From: Epiperipatus broadwayi
Taxonomy: Eukaryota; Onychophora; Udeonychophora; Euonychophora; Peripatidae
Direction: 5' to 3'
DNA length: 64,000 bases
Assembly (NCBI GenBank): GCA_028023455.1
Contig: JAQFVV010006272.1
Span: 62,001 to 126,000 of the forward strand
In this document: in pieces, positions 41,531 through 54,801 of the stretch
How the letters are laid out: each line of letters opens with the position of its first letter
How positions within the stretch are numbered: the stretch's first letter is position 1
Position numbers and translations under genes: made by a program
The notes under the pieces: model-generated
The model's database searches: none
What the model was told of the DNA's origin: nothing
The model's input: only the letters and a program-made list of their open reading frames with translations

Positions 41531-42140
41531 AACTCATAACAAGCTTTGAGCATACCCTCAACCCCAGACCCATTTCTGCATCTAGTGTCATCAGTGAGGT
41601 GTTAGGATTTTCATTAAATTAAAAATACTAGGACTAGCCCAGCACTTTATCTAATTGAAAAGAAAATCTGAAACTTTCAGATATCTATATGTCTAAAAAT
41701 CTAACTATCTAATTCAAATAGCCATATGGGACTGAACTAAGTTTAGATACACCATATATTAATAGCTCTATTAATATATAACATTTGTAAACACGAGCTT
41801 TATTAAAATTAGGTCATGTGACATCTGACTTGATTTTTTTATCAATTTATTTTTTGCTACTAAGGCTTTGGCGATTTTATATTGCTAGAGCTATTAATAT
41901 ATGGTGTATCTGAACTTAGTTCAGTCCCATAAGGCGATTTGAGTTAGATAGCTAGATTTTTAGAGATGTAGATGTCTGAAAGTTTCAGATTTTCTTCTCA
42001 ATAGTTATTTATACATTAGATAAAGTCTGGGATAATCCTAGTATTTTTAATCTAATGAATATCCTAACACCTCACTGACAATGCTAGATGCAGAAATGGG
42101 TCTGGGGTTGAGGGTATTCTCAAAGAGTGTTAAGAGTTTG
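41531..42140. mobile_element. Foldback element with about 245-bp arms
   Basis: The left arm (41531 to about 41775: CCTCAACCCCAGACCC, GTGAGGTGTTAGG, TCTGAAACTTTCAGAT, GGGACTGAACTAAG) is the imperfect reverse complement of the right arm (about 41898-42140). The central 120 bases include a stretch (41776-41838, CATTTGTAAACACGAGCTTT) repeated directly at 42158-42220. There is no coding content. Confidence 0.85.
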
Positions 42141-42157
42141 CTTTTCAAACTCTATAT

Positions 42158-42220
42158 ATAACATTTGTAAACACGAGCTTTATTAAAATTAGATCATGTG
42201 ACATCGGACTTAATTTTTCA
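42158..42220 (+). repeat. Direct copy of the 41776-41838 segment
   Basis: AACATTTGTAAACACGAGCT, then ATCATGTGACATCGGACTT, nearly identical to the centre of the adjacent foldback. It suggests one element landed in or was duplicated with another. Confidence 0.85.
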
Positions 42221-42233
42221 TCAGTATATATAT

Positions 42234-42434
42234 ATGATCACTAGATGGAACTTTCTAATAGCTCTAAACAAGCTTTGTTTTTATAAGTGCTGAAAGATAT
42301 AGAACTCAAAATCTCTATCGTTATCCCTACCTCCAGACCAATGGGATAACGATAGAGATTTTGTTCTATCTCTTTTGGCACTTATAAAAACAAAGCTTAT
42401 TTAGAGCTATTGGTAAGCTCCATCTAGTGATCAT
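42234..42434. mobile_element. Palindromic MITE (ATGATCACTAGATGG ends)
   Basis: 201 bases, almost entirely two arms of about 93 bases (ends ATGATCACTAGATGGAACTT and its complement; inner ends ATCGTTATCCC and GGGATAACGAT) around a 15-base loop. Partial copies occur at 1711 and 3178. The inner arm ends still pair well, so the element is relatively young. It abuts a TA tract, consistent with TA-targeting, but the superfamily is not proven. Confidence 0.85.
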
Positions 42435-43220
42435 AAAATGTAAGCTTAAAAGCAAGTTATCAAATTTATCACTTGTTTTAATTATATATATATATATAGT
42501 GTGTGTGTATTAATTCTAATGAAGAGCTAATCCAAATAATTTTTTTGATTAAAAAACTATAATGATCAACAAATAGATATTTTAAAAATATTAACTATAA
42601 TAAGTTTCTAGTGTTTTAATCAAATATAAATAACAATGAATAATGCATGCTTTATATTTAATTATAAGTGGAGAAACAGGTGTAAGTTTTTGGATCATAA
42701 GCAGAATTTCAGATGGCTACTCTATTAACAATTTAGGTATTGATCAGTAAATTGGTATATAGTTTTAATTAGTTAAAATAAAAATGTTCCATATTAATAT
42801 AATCAGATAAATGTTGATACATTGATAATAAATGAAAAAATAAGAATGCAATATAATATTTTTTTCCCACTAATGAAAGAACTGCATATTATTATACTCA
42901 TAAAACTATCATTATATATATATATATATATATAAATATACTCATTAACTATCATTATATATATATATATATATATAAATTTAAAATCTTATTTTTTTAA
43001 ATGCTTTATAAAATATATGCAGGAAAATTGAAATGATTGCAAGCCAATGATGCAAGGTTAATAAACTAGGAAATATTAGTTCAATATTTTCAATATTGGT
43101 AGTTGATAGAATAAAGCTTGTTTTGAAATGGGATGTTGATTCTAATAACTATAATGTCAATTAAATGTGAATAGCCAAAAATTTTTATTGTTTACTATCT
43201 GCAATCTTAGTAAACTAATC

Positions 43221-43224
<4 letters not shown>
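42435..43224. other. Non-coding stretch with TA runs
   Basis: TA runs at about 42483-42499 and two at 42912-42934 and 42955-42977. The latter two lie in a direct duplication of ACTATCATTATATA. Nothing else recognised. Confidence 0.5.

Positions 43225-43315
<91 letters not shown>
43225..43315. repeat. Split (TA)n microsatellite
   Basis: Two TA runs separated by TAAAGTGA. With the upstream ATCACTTTA, the first run and the spacer form an ATCACTTTA-(TA)n-TAAAGTGAT palindrome. Confidence 0.95.
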
Positions 43316-43317
<2 letters not shown>

Positions 43318-43523
43318 CCATTAATCAAAGAGAACTCTCAAAAAATTTATTTCAATATTAAAAACATTTTCATTCAGTTTTTGTATTGCTTTTTGTATGG
43401 TAATAACATATTGCTTTGTCTTATTCCCAAAAAAACATCAAGTATGCTTACCAGAGAGGATTTTATTTATTTAATTTTGGAATTGTATTTTCTGATATAT
43501 AATGGATATTTTGCTTTTATCTG

Positions 43524-43645
43524 TTAGTAATATTTACTAAGGCAATAATGCTAATTCATGTGCGGTTGAAAATGTGAAGGAAGGGACCTCTTACAGGTCT
43601 TAACCACAAGCTTACGCATTGAAAGAAAAGAGAAGAACCCTTCTT
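43524..43645 (+). repeat. Repeat family D, copy 2
   Basis: GTAATATTTACTAAGGCAAT, GTTGAAAATGTGAAGG, AGGGACCTCT and CACAAGCTTACGCATT. A direct copy follows at 43868. Confidence 0.85.
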
Positions 43646-43867
43646 TATTTCAACTTACTTTCTATATAAATAGTTGAAGCTGAAGCTGTTAGATCAGAGA
43701 GCATGAAGCTTTCAATACTTCACTTATTAAGTCCACAATTCCTATTATTCATTAATACTCATGAAATCTTTCAATTTACAATGAGTCAATGGAAAGATCT
43801 TATAGTTAGAAATCTATTATGATAATTTAAAATTCTAATTATAAATTTATTTAACGCCCATTGATTA

Positions 43868-44015
43868 TGTAAGTAATATTTACTAAGGCAATAAACCTAA
43901 AGCATGTGCTGTTGAAAATGTGAAGGTAGGGACCTCTACAAGTCTTAATCATAAGCTTATGCATTGGAAGAAAAGAAGGGGAACCCTTTTTTACTTCAGC
44001 CTACTTTCTATATAA
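43868..44015 (+). repeat. Repeat family D, copy 3
   Basis: Near-identical to copy 2 with the same block order (GTTGAAAATGTGAAGGTAGG, GACCTCTACAAG, AAGCTTATGCATTGG). It continues into TACTTTCTATATAAA like copy 2. The 220 bases between the copies include sequence similar to block Y of the 0.1-1.0 kb repeat (GAGAGCATGAAGCTTTCAAT). Confidence 0.85.
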
Positions 44016-45515
44016 AAAGGTGGGTAATTTGATTTTTACTGTTATTGTTTTATTCATAAAAAAAATTCTAGTTTAAAATAAAAAGAATACTGATAGTCAT
44101 ATATAAGAATCTTCTGTCTCAATCAAATAAAAGTTCCAAACCATCAAATACTTAGTTTAACCAATAAAACAAAAACAGTTCTTTAATTTATTGTTATCTA
44201 GTGTACATAATTAATGATTAAAAGATGAATATAAAGTTCCAATTTTAGTATTTAAACTTTTATCCTCAGTATACTTCCTGGATTTTACTTTTGTTGATGA
44301 GGCCTGTGATAAAACCACTTTAACTTCACTTTTTCTGTTGGAGCTTAAAATTTGAAATTCAAATCAGTCTAAAGTTTTGAATGTAAGTCAGTCTGCTTGA
44401 ACAGTTATAATAATGAAACCAGTTCAGCAATTATATATTTTAGTACCTTCAGTTCTTCATTAATTGAAGGGATCTTAATGCTAGCTATTAAAATATATAA
44501 TTTCTGATCTGATTTTAGATTTGTATAAGTAATCAAGCAAGCTTATAAGATCCAAATATTAAGCTGACTTTAATTTTAATTTCTAAGCCTTATAGTTAAA
44601 GTGGAATTAATGGGGATTACTTTTTTCCAATTTTTAAATTCTCATCCTATTCATAAAGTCAAAAACTACAAACTAATTTGAGACTGGAGATTCAGATACA
44701 AAGAGTAAGATTTTTTATGCACCTTATGGCAGTAAAATGGAGAGCTGCTTTCATCTAATTAGTTAACATAGATGTTTATGTTTTGCTATTACAATTATAG
44801 CAAGGGAAATAAGGTACCCATGATTAATAAAGAAGTAAGGGATATTGAAAATGTACAGTTGCTATAATGGTTCAGATCAATATAATTTTTCATGCAGATT
44901 GATTTGAGTTCAAAGTCTTAGGCTGATTTCAATTTAAATTTTAAACTTGATATATAAAATGAATTTAAAGAAGGTTTCTAAATACATATATGTATTCCTT
45001 CCAACTTTGAATCTCAGACTTCATTAATAAAAGAAAAATTCAGAAACCAATCTTAGGATTGGACTTATGCATTTGGCAATCACTGATTTCCTTATTTACC
45101 ACTAAAGTGGAGAGAAAATATTTGTTCAAACCAGAATTTATGTCCACTTTTTAAAATAAATTTTCTTATTGTATCTAAAGATGTAGAGATAATTTTTATT
45201 ATTAAAAAATAAAGCAATCTAACCTATGCTGTGTACTTGGCACAAGCAGTATCTAATTTTGAGTATTGCACATTCAAATACTTCCTTTGCCATTTTATTA
45301 CATATCAAGTTAAAGTGAATGTATAATGTTGTATAATCTTATTGATGGTGTTTAACTGGCCTACTCAATTTTCATGCTTTATATTATAAAAAAAAAAATC
45401 GATTAAAAAAATGAATTATGATTTGCTTAGACTCTTAGATTTTGTATCAACAAAATTGAAAAAAAAAAAACAATAATTTAAGTAAAATTTAATATATATA
45501 TATATATATTTAAAT
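44016..45515. other. Non-coding stretch
   Basis: No gene or repeat recognised. A TA run at about 45490-45508 borders the family A fragment that follows. Confidence 0.4.
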
Positions 45516-45519
45516 ACAT

Positions 45520-45680
45520 GTATATTTTTTTACTTGAACTCAAACTTTCAAATTTCTTACAACTATTAAATCCAACTTATACAACTGATACACATGACCA
45601 CATACATGTAAAAAAGATAAATGATCTCCAATATATGTATTTAATTTGATTTAAATAATTATCAATATTTAGTCATGAAA
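45520..45680 (-). repeat. Foldback family A, decayed single arm
   Basis: ACTTGAACTCAAACTTTCAA, ACACATGACCACATACATGT and AAAAAGATAAATGATCTCCA match the left arm at 27411. The inner half is lost. Confidence 0.75.
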
Positions 45681-45684
45681 GCAT

Positions 45685-46540
45685 CTTATGATAACCATTT
45701 CATATACCTACCTAGGCTGTTAATAACAATAGAAAACTATCCATACAAAAGTGCCATCATGTGCAAACCTTTATAATCAATAGATGCAGTAAAGTTTATA
45801 GTTAACAAAAATATGTGAAAAACAGCTGCTAAAGTGTTGCATTAGATTCTAAGATCAAGGGTTCTGTGCTCTCAAATCCAAGGCTCCTCACTGATGAAAG
45901 TCACAAGATAGAAATTAGTCTGGGGATATTGGATGAGTACACACTCGATAGGGATTTTATGCACAAATCTTCCTGCATCCATTGATTACAATGGTTTGCA
46001 CTTAATGGCACTACAGTATGGAGAGTTTGCTATTGATAGTCAGTGTTTGTAACTGAGTAATGGCAACAATAGAAATAAATAGATCTTGGTAAAAAAGAGA
46101 AAAAAGGTCATCTATATATTCAACCTTTACTTATTAGTTGATTCAATAAATGTTTTCAAGGCAAAATTACCTGGTACTTATTTTCTAATTAACTTAAGAA
46201 TAATCTGGAAATTCTCATTATTCAATGTTAAACATTAAATATATAGAATTTTTGCCTCTCATAACACCATATATTAATATGGTTCTATATCTCACAATAT
46301 CAGTCAAAATCACTAAGATAACAAAAATAATACCAGTTTTATCTATAGTATAAGCGATATATGTAAAGCAAATTATTATAGTGATAACTGCCAGAATTTA
46401 AATATAAATATTAGAGTGATTCTACCTTCAGAATATTAACTGAGTCAATTTAAGAGTATGAGCTGAATATATTCATTATGAAATGAAATTTTATTATTGC
46501 ATTTAACATTGTAATTTAATATAAATAATACATACATATA
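45685..46540. other. Non-coding stretch
   Basis: Nothing recognised. The part around 45840-46050 is less AT-rich but has no open frame. Confidence 0.4.
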
Positions 46541-46541
46541 T

Positions 46542-47102
46542 ACAAAAAAGCTTGTTTAATACTTAAAAATAAGTGTTAAATATATCAACCTAGTATGTTG
46601 AGCATGCTTTTGACTAACTGGAAGGCATACACTATGAGTGTGATTACCTATTAATCAAAAGCATGCTCAGCATATTATGTTGATATATTTAACATTTTTA
46701 TTTTAAAGTGCTATGAGTGTGACTACCAGTATTTTATTATCCATTTTGAAACTTTTTTTATAACTACTATGTATACTTTAACAAGTGAAAATATAAAAAT
46801 ATTATTATGTGCTTATAATTACATCAATAAGATAAAAGTAATATTTTATGTATATAATTTACATTAATTCTATTCTTGGGTTCACTAAAAAGAAAAATCA
46901 TCTTTTTATTTAATAACTTGTTTAAAAGAAAATGTGGCATTTTATATTTGGCAACATGATAAATTGAAAGTGGAAATTTATAATAGATTTTTAAAGGCAG
47001 AAGTTAAACAACTGATACCAAGATCTATTTTAGTTGAAAGCATACTCAGCATACTATGTTAATATATTTAATATTTTTATTTTAAGCAAGCTTTTTTATA
47101 TA
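46542..47102. repeat. Inverted repeat with three related arms
   Basis: The left arm (46544-46613, ending GTTGAGCATGCTTTTGA) is inverted both at 46654-46707 (TCAAAAGCATGCTCAGCATA) and at 47033-47100 (GAAAGCATACTCAGCATA). The outer words AAGCTTGTTTAA and TTAAGCAAGCTT pair only between the first and third arm. TATGAGTGTGAT/CTACC occurs at 46633 and 46712. Looks like a foldback element with an internal inverted copy. Confidence 0.75.
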
Positions 47103-49290
47103 CGTGTTGTCTGTATAATTTATATTGAATTACATTTTCTTAAGATAACATTTTAAAGATTGGAATTCCATTTATCATTGTAGTAATTTACTTTTTATAT
47201 AACATCAGGCTATAGACAAAAGTGTTATGATTTTGTTTGCATAGTGACAGTGAGTGTTTTGAGAAGTTAAATTTCTCTGTATATTACAATAGTTATTTGT
47301 CATGGTTTTTTTAATAATAGATATGTCAAGTTTATGATGTGTGAGTTGTATGGTTCTCTATTTTGTATATTTTGGTTTGATGAAAGTTTCCAAACAATAA
47401 AAAAATTGTAGTTTTTATTTTTTACATTTTTTGTACTAAATAGTTAAATGATATTTTATAAATTAAATAAAACAGATTACAGCATCCATTATTAGTTTAT
47501 TACACATAATCATTTTAAATGGATAGTTTTTGGTTTAGATAAAAGCAATCCTTAGCTTATCAGACATTGGTGTGTATTACTATTTTTTTATAATGTTCTT
47601 CTGTTTAAAGTTTGTCCTTTGTTTACTTAATGTAAACATTTCAATGGCTTTACTTTAAAATGAGTTTGACTTGTCTAATTTAAAATAGATAATATGTTTA
47701 TTTTTTTTATTTGGCAAAGTAAAATTTGTTTCTAGAAATTTCAGATATTTTTCTCAGGTAGTTGAAAAACCAATCCAGATAAGCAAACAACTCTTCTTGT
47801 TCAATGAGGTCATTCCTATTCTTAGATAGAAAGTAAAACAAAAATTCAAAAACATTCACTACCCACCAATTGGCAAGCCAGGCCATTATTGCTTTTTTAT
47901 TTACTGTTGTTTTTTTTTTACTTTTGAGAAGCTATTGAAGAAATCTTGGGTTACAGTAGGCTATCATCCAATAGATTGCTTAACCTTTTATGTTTATTAC
48001 TGTTTTATTTAGGATTTGGTATGTGTAGAAGAGATATTTTGCGAACCCGCTATAATAACAAAAAAAATTTAAAAAAAATTTTAGCAAAAAAAAAAAAGGT
48101 CAATAATCAGCATAAATATTCCGTTTTTTAATTTAAAAAACATGTATTATTGATTTGTTTACATTAGGAAACTAAAAGTTCATTGTTTATTTTTGTTGAA
48201 ATGAATTACTAGTTAAAAATTTTGTAATCTGTATTTTCCATTAACATACTAAGCAATTAAGGATTTTTAAAGTGAAATAAATTTTAAACTGTATTTATTA
48301 ATGGAAATGATTTAAATTAATATATATTACTTAAGATATTTTACTGTAGAAGTTGCTCATAGTTTTTTGTTTATTTTTTTTTAAAAAATACTTGATATAT
48401 TTTTAAAATCTGGTTCTGTACAGATCTACATATAAAACAAATGACAAGTAGCGTTGTTTTACATGTTTGTTTTGTTGTTGTTGTTTTTTTGTTTTTTTGT
48501 TTAAGAAAACAATCGTGATTTTGTTCAGTTATAGATAAATAATGTAAACTAGAAAAACTCATTAGTGATTACAAAATAAAATTCTATTTTAGCTAACGTT
48601 TTTGAATAGAATGATATGAAGTTTCAATTGTAAAAAAATAAAAATATGTTTTAAACATAATGTTCGTCTTAATTTTATATATATGAAATTAATTAAAGAT
48701 CTGTTAAGTCGTCATAACATTATCTACTATACTTGGTATTTTATTTTATACCATGCCATGTGATTATTATTTAACTCAGACTCCATGAAAATACTGTTTT
48801 TTTTAAATCATCAATTTTTTTTAGCTTCCTATGAAGATTATCAACGCATTAATAATTTGAATATAAAACTTTTTAGAAATAAAGCCTATTTACAAGAGCT
48901 TTTTTTTACATACAAGGAAGTTCATTTTCTTCCAAGGAATTTTGTACGAATCAATAATGTGTAATACCATTGGAAAAATATAAAATTAAAGCAATAGTAA
49001 ATCCTTAAGTCTTTTTACAACATTACCATTTTATCATATTTATTGTCACATAAAAAATGAAGTAATATTTTTAAGGATACTTGTTCAAGAGTATGAAAAT
49101 TAAACATTCCTATCAATGCAACAAAGTTATTTTTATTTAAATATCACTAATATTCTTCAATCTTGATAATTTAAAAAATAATGAAATAATGATATTACTT
49201 CAAAAATTTTTTTAAATTAATTAATTATAAAAAAAAAATTTTTAGTTTTATCAAAACATTTGATATATATATATATATTTTTTGGTTTTT
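47103..49290. other. Non-coding stretch with one small open frame
   Basis: No domain recognised. An open frame at 47946-48131 (61 codons) would give a hydrophobic segment (LLNLLCLLLFYLGFG) and a Lys-rich tail. The tail comes from an A-rich run, so I regard it as chance. Confidence 0.4.
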
Positions 49291-49329
49291 TTTCACAAAA
49301 AATTTTTTAAAAAAAAAATTTTGGCTGGT

Positions 49330-50931
49330 TACAAACTTCTTTATAATACATTTATAATCTTATTTAATTATAAATATTATGTGAACAAACCGGCATGTTC
49401 AAGCAAAGTGGGAAATATTATTGATAGCTTTAACTATCAACAATACCCACGATCAGATCGTGGCCCACCTCAGCTGCTAGATTCAAACCCCTACTATCCA
49501 AACTCTTTATTTGTTTTGGAGTAAACCCTGGGCACCAGCTAGTCTAATACTAAAGTATTCGGACAGTAGGCTCATAATCTAGCACTCGAAACAATGCCTA
49601 AAAACTAGCTCAGCTTATTTTTAATCATTATCAACTTATACAAAAGTAGTGGTAAAAGAATTGATAAAAGAATTGATAAAAGAGTTGGTAAAAAGAATTG
49701 ACGGACATATTAAGGCTTAAGTTTAAAGACAATTTATTAACATAACAAAAAAAATTATACTAAATATAAATACTTTTGTAAATTTTTATTAACATAATAT
49801 TGGTATTTTTAATCACGCATATATTTGATTAACACACTGACATATAATAAAGCATTAAAGAATATAACATACATATATTTAGAACATACAAATTAATAGT
49901 TCATTTTTATGCGCTATAAAGTTCGTATAATTATGGCTTTTGGAGGATTCACAAATTTTACGAATGTGATGGCTACTATATATAAATGGAAATAAGAAAA
50001 TGTTTTACCTAGGATTTTTGGAACGTGGATATTGCTTGCTGTTAGCTGCTTCTAATGAAGTATATCTAACCGGTTAGATTTGAAGTTTCTTGAGGATGTT
50101 TCTTTCTTATTCATCGGTATTATTTCTAGAGACAGTTGAACATTAATGTAGGATTTCTAAGCTGTTATGCAGACATTATTTCACAGGCAGATCTTGCTGA
50201 TCTTATTTGACTAAGGGCTGAAGTAAGATCGTATGTTCCCAAAAGCTGCTCAGCAGTGCATTTCTGTTTTTGGATACATAATAAACTGCACTGTTATCTC
50301 TAGACTAGACTGAATGTCCAATAAAAATTTGGCTATTTATATATGTGAATTGTTTTTGTTTTGATATCTTCCGGCAATATGTGCTGTCGAAATTCCTTTA
50401 GTAGCTAATTCTTTTTAATCTTGTTGTTGGGTATTTTAATTAGAAGCCATTACAAACATGTTGTTTTTATCATTTTAATTAATAGCCACCACGGTGTTTT
50501 TAAATATATTTCATTTTAATATTTATTTTCATGTGTTTTTCAATATGATTTAACATGCACATATACACACATTTATTATATATTTTATTAACAAGCTTAC
50601 ATTTACGCACATATATAATTTATCCTAATAAACTTGAATGAAAAGAGATTTATATTTTAGACTTTTAACTATTTATTTTAATGAATACTACTAAGAAAAA
50701 CTCTTTACTTCCTGTTATAAAACTTTTAGTTTGACTATTTCTAACGAACAAACCCTCTCCCTTTCTAATTAATTAATTGTAACTTTCATTTCAAAAACTA
50801 ATGATAGAAAGTTATTTGACTTTTACTTTTTTCGAAAACAAACTGCATTTTGTTTAATAAGGAAACTTTAGATTTTTATAACTTATTTTTTTTTTAGATA
50901 AATTATTATGTACCAATTCCAGGTTGGTACA
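49330..50931 (-). mobile_element. LTR-like element, related member (copy 3)
   Basis: Read on the minus strand it begins TGTACCAACCTGGAATTGGT (50931), again a hairpin start (arms TGTACCAA/TTGGTACA). Like copies 1 and 2 it has a region near its far end with a tRNA box-B-like GGGGTTTGAATC (about 49485) beside ACTAGCTGGTGCCC (about 49545), corresponding to block C of copy 1. The far end could not be fixed; 49330 is an estimate. It directly abuts copy 2. Confidence 0.4.
50909..50931. repeat. Terminal hairpin of LTR-like copy 3
   Basis: TGTACCAA, a 7-base loop, TTGGTACA: perfect 8-base arms. Confidence 0.85.
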
Positions 50932-50947
50932 TTACATATATATGTAT

Positions 50948-53155
50948 TATAATGATCCAGAGAAAGGAGACTTAATGTAATCTGCACTACAAAGGTGCCA
51001 TCTAGGCATTTGAACCTAGAAAAATTTATATAGTAGGCAGATACATAAGTTCAAAAAAAATGTATTTATTTTATATTGGTTGATTCTGGTCATTGGCCCA
51101 TTGTCACTAGCTCAGTGGAATAGCAGATATTTATATTTTATAAATTCTTATCTAAGAATATTTTTTTAAAGAATAAAATAAGCCACTGCCAGTAATTATA
51201 CACACAAACATTTATTAATGCACATATAAATTTTGAATCAGTTTAACATTACTTTTACTTTATAATTTTAACTTGATTTTAGAATTTGATTTTACATTTT
51301 AATTTTTATAAGTTTACACTTTAAATTTTATAAGTTCGCATAGATGGATTTATAAAATGTGTTTTTAATGTTGAGTATAGATCAGTTACATAGATTACAT
51401 GGTCAAAAACATTTCAAAATAAACATAAATGATCAAAATATAAAGTCATTGATGGAAATGCAGAGGGGAATTTATAAGAAACCCAATGGCATTCATCATA
51501 AGATGCCGTAAGACATCAATAACTTAATAGACATCTGACATAAATACATCTTAGATACTCACCATAAGGTATCAGTATTTACCGAATGTTTATACATTTT
51601 GATCAAATATGAAAACCAAAAACATAATTAACCGGTAACGAACCCATGCAAGCATCTATACCCAACTTAAATTTAATGCATTTTTATTTAGAGTGTCGAG
51701 TATGAATAAACTACATAGATTTGCATTCTAAAAGAAAATATTCTATCCTTATTTAACCTTAGGCCAAAAGTTTGCAGTCAAACCGACATCAATCCATCTG
51801 ATACATTGATGTATTCAGTGTAGCATGAAAATACAACAGCACAATATACTATACTGTCAGGAATGGACATCTGAACAGTATAGTTAGAGAAGACATTGAC
51901 TCTTGTCCAACACAGGAATATTACATCTGTATGGCAAGAAGAACAATAAAATGAAAACTCCATAAAAAGGGACCGCAACCCTTTTTGCCGACTTACAATC
52001 TTATCCATAGGCAACAAGGTTTTGTGCAGTGTATACAGCGATTCTACCCATAGCGAACCTCATACTACATCTACTAATTACACCAATATATCCAATCCAT
52101 TAACCTAATTCAACTATGAAACAAATAACCTAAGATTACCCTCCCCTAATATAACTTTACAAATCTATATAGCCATTCACACCCGACTTAAGTTTAACAT
52201 TTATATAATTTAATTTATCACAAAACAAAAATCATAAATAAAACTTAAAGAACAAAAAAAATAAATAAATAAATAAATGGAAATGATTTTACAAAAGAAA
52301 TACATCCAATTAAAATTACTTATTATAAATAAAGTTGGTCAGATAGGATTCTATTTCTATAAATTAAATATTGGGAAAAAGTTTATATTTTAGAGTTTTT
52401 AATGTTTTCAAATGTTCATTAATTTTATATTTCTTTTGAAAAATGTCCATAGTCTCTGATTTTTTGTAATGGAAGGTGTTAATTCCCACGAAGTCATAAG
52501 GAGATCGGTGTGCAGTTAACCATTGGTCCTTTATGGTTGATGGTATTCTTCAGACCTTGATGTCCTGTGGTCCACAATATTGGAAAATGATGTTTCACTT
52601 TTTTGAACAACTGAAGGAATTGAAAGTGCATCCTTCAATCCCTTCTCCTCCAACCCTCTCCAACTTAACACATATCTATCATCTCCTATAATAACTAACT
52701 AATAATTTCCAAACCTTTCCTTTCATATTAATTTTAAGGATTCAATTGACATTACGTCATTGATGCGATGGTCCTTTCACCAAGGTCCGATTTCATTGTT
52801 TTTCTCTTCTATCTGACCTTTGCTTATACATTTTAAATACCCAAGGGCTAGTTTATATTTAACTAATTAAAACAATCATTTCCATTTTTCAATAACACCA
52901 ATTAATTTGTTTTCCAAACTTAAAGATATTATTTTTATCTCTAAATCTTTTTGTTGAAAGATTTAGTTTTTCTATTCTTAATAAAGTTCTATTTTAATAA
53001 TTTTTTTTATCTGTGCAATTATATATATATATTTGAGTTTAGATGATATTTAATTTCAATTTTTAATTCTTAAACAAAAGAAGTTTTTATTTGCAAACTT
53101 TTCTTTTTTCATGTTTAATAAAAAAAATAATGTAACCATGTCTGTACCCATTACA
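50948..53155 (-). mobile_element. LTR-like element, copy 2 (same family as 3843-5957)
   Basis: The minus strand starts TGTAATGGGTACAGACATGG (53155) and ends GATCATTATA (50948), matching TGTAACG...GATCGTTACA of copy 1. Block C is 50948-51275, B about 51335-51660, A about 51690-52207. Along the element the order is A, B, C, whereas copy 1 has B, A, C. The start region shares AATGGAAATGATTGTTT, GTCAGAT and CGGACC landmarks with copy 1. The 79-codon frame at 51778-52017 lies in block A; in copy 1 it has a stop and mostly amino-acid-changing differences, so it is not a conserved gene. Confidence 0.6.
53131..53155. repeat. Terminal hairpin of LTR-like copy 2
   Basis: TGTAACCA...CCATTACA, arms with one mismatch, followed by a TA run (53156-53171). 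Confidence 0.75.
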
Positions 53156-53171
53156 ATATATATATATATAT

Positions 53172-53941
53172 AATAAACAATTAGCAATATGGAAAATTAA
53201 ATGAAATAATATTAAATCATTTTACCCTTTCCTATTTTATGTGTGGTAGTTTATTTAATTGTAATATAGGTAATGGTATAAAAAAGGAATTAATGAAAGA
53301 TAAGGATATATATTATCAATAAATAATTATTTTTACAGTCAATGAGCAAAAAATCAGAATCATCAAAAACCCATATAAATAAGAAGTAGACAAATAAAGT
53401 AACAATAGCAAGTTAATCAACAGTGACCTTTTGTGAATTGATTAAAAGAGGCATACTATAAAATATTAGGCCAATCATTATCAATCCAATACCAAACTTG
53501 GGGCATAAAATTTCTGCTACATGCATATAAACAAAATACTAAAATAACTATTATATTAAACATGTCAAAAGTGATAGGATGATTATATCAATGCTGCTAA
53601 TCATCAATAGCAATCCCATCTAATATGATGGTCACTAATAAATTAGTTATTTTAAAATCTATTATATGAGATGGAATTAAAAGATCGCTTTTCAAAAGAA
53701 AAGTATAAAATGTCAAACATATATATCCCATATATTGTTAGTCCAGAAGTCACTTCATAATTGCAAAAATTAGAGAGATTTCTTGATTGTGAACAATAAA
53801 AAATAAAAATATATTGAATTATGTTTGTATTAAATAACTTTATTGAAATAACTTAAAATAATGATTAATAAATTTATTAATTAATTTGATATAATGGTAA
53901 TAGTAATAGTAACAACAACAACAATGATGATGATGATGATG

Positions 53942-53990
<49 letters not shown>

Positions 53991-54734
53991 GTTTGATAAA
54001 TATTCTACAATACAAATAAATCACTCAAACTATAAATATCTGAAAATATTTCAAGAGATTAATTAATAAGGCAATAAATGTTATAAATATGTAAATAAAT
54101 TATTTACATAAAATATGCATATAACCATATGTTCATGTGTTGTTTCTTTTATTAGCTCCTAATTAATTATTAAATGTATTTACATTATGCATATTCCCAT
54201 TAATATTCTTATATAAAATATTTCACTTATTAATTATCTTAATCTTTAAATCAAATTATTTTCAAAATACAAATATATTAATATTCCATTCCCAAAATCA
54301 GAAATCTCATTATATTTTTTTTAATTCTATAAAATCTTTTATAAATAAAATAACAAAATTCAATTAAATATATTTAGAGTTTCCATTTCCAGAAAAATTG
54401 AAAATGTATCTGACATTACCAGACAGTCACTTACTTTGTTTTTAAATACTTTTTTCTTATTAATTGGATAATTTATTCAGTTTATTCCAAAATTGTTTAC
54501 ATTTATAATGTTAGTATTGTACAATATATGACAATATTTTTTTCATATTCTTCCATCTGTGCTCTATACATATATAAAAATATTAGTAACTTTTGTTTAT
54601 ATTTTATTTAACTTTTGTTAGTATTTTTATTTCTTTGAAATAATTACTTTTCCCATAAATAATTCTGTGTCTATCATAACTCAACATGCACCACTATAAT
54701 CCCTTAAGGTTAGAGTTGTTTCTCATATAGATTA

Positions 54735-54737
<3 letters not shown>
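53172..54737. other. Non-coding stretch with compound trinucleotide repeat
   Basis: (AAC)n(GAT)n(AAT)n lies at about 53910-53987. Nothing else recognised. Confidence 0.5.
53910..53987. repeat. Compound (AAC)n(GAT)n(AAT)n microsatellite
   Basis: Three consecutive trinucleotide runs, each one substitution from the next. Confidence 0.95.

Positions 54738-54794
<57 letters not shown>
54738..54794. repeat. (TA)n microsatellite
   Basis: Uninterrupted TA run ending TATGTATGTA. Confidence 0.97.

Positions 54795-54801
<7 letters not shown>

Noticed and set aside
47946-48131. 61-codon frame with a hydrophobic segment and a Lys tail
   Set aside because: The tail is encoded by an A-run, there is no signal of conservation, and chance frames of this size are common in the window.
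51095-51130. CACTAGCTCAGTGGAATAGC, resembling the D-arm/box A of a tRNA gene
   Set aside because: No acceptor stem, anticodon arm or correctly placed box B follows on the same strand. The word belongs to block C, which is present in both LTR-like copies.
51778-52017. 79-codon frame with a Cys-containing product inside LTR-like copy 2, with similar reading in copy 1
   Set aside because: Between the two copies most differences change the amino acid and copy 1 has a stop, so there is no sign of selection for a protein.
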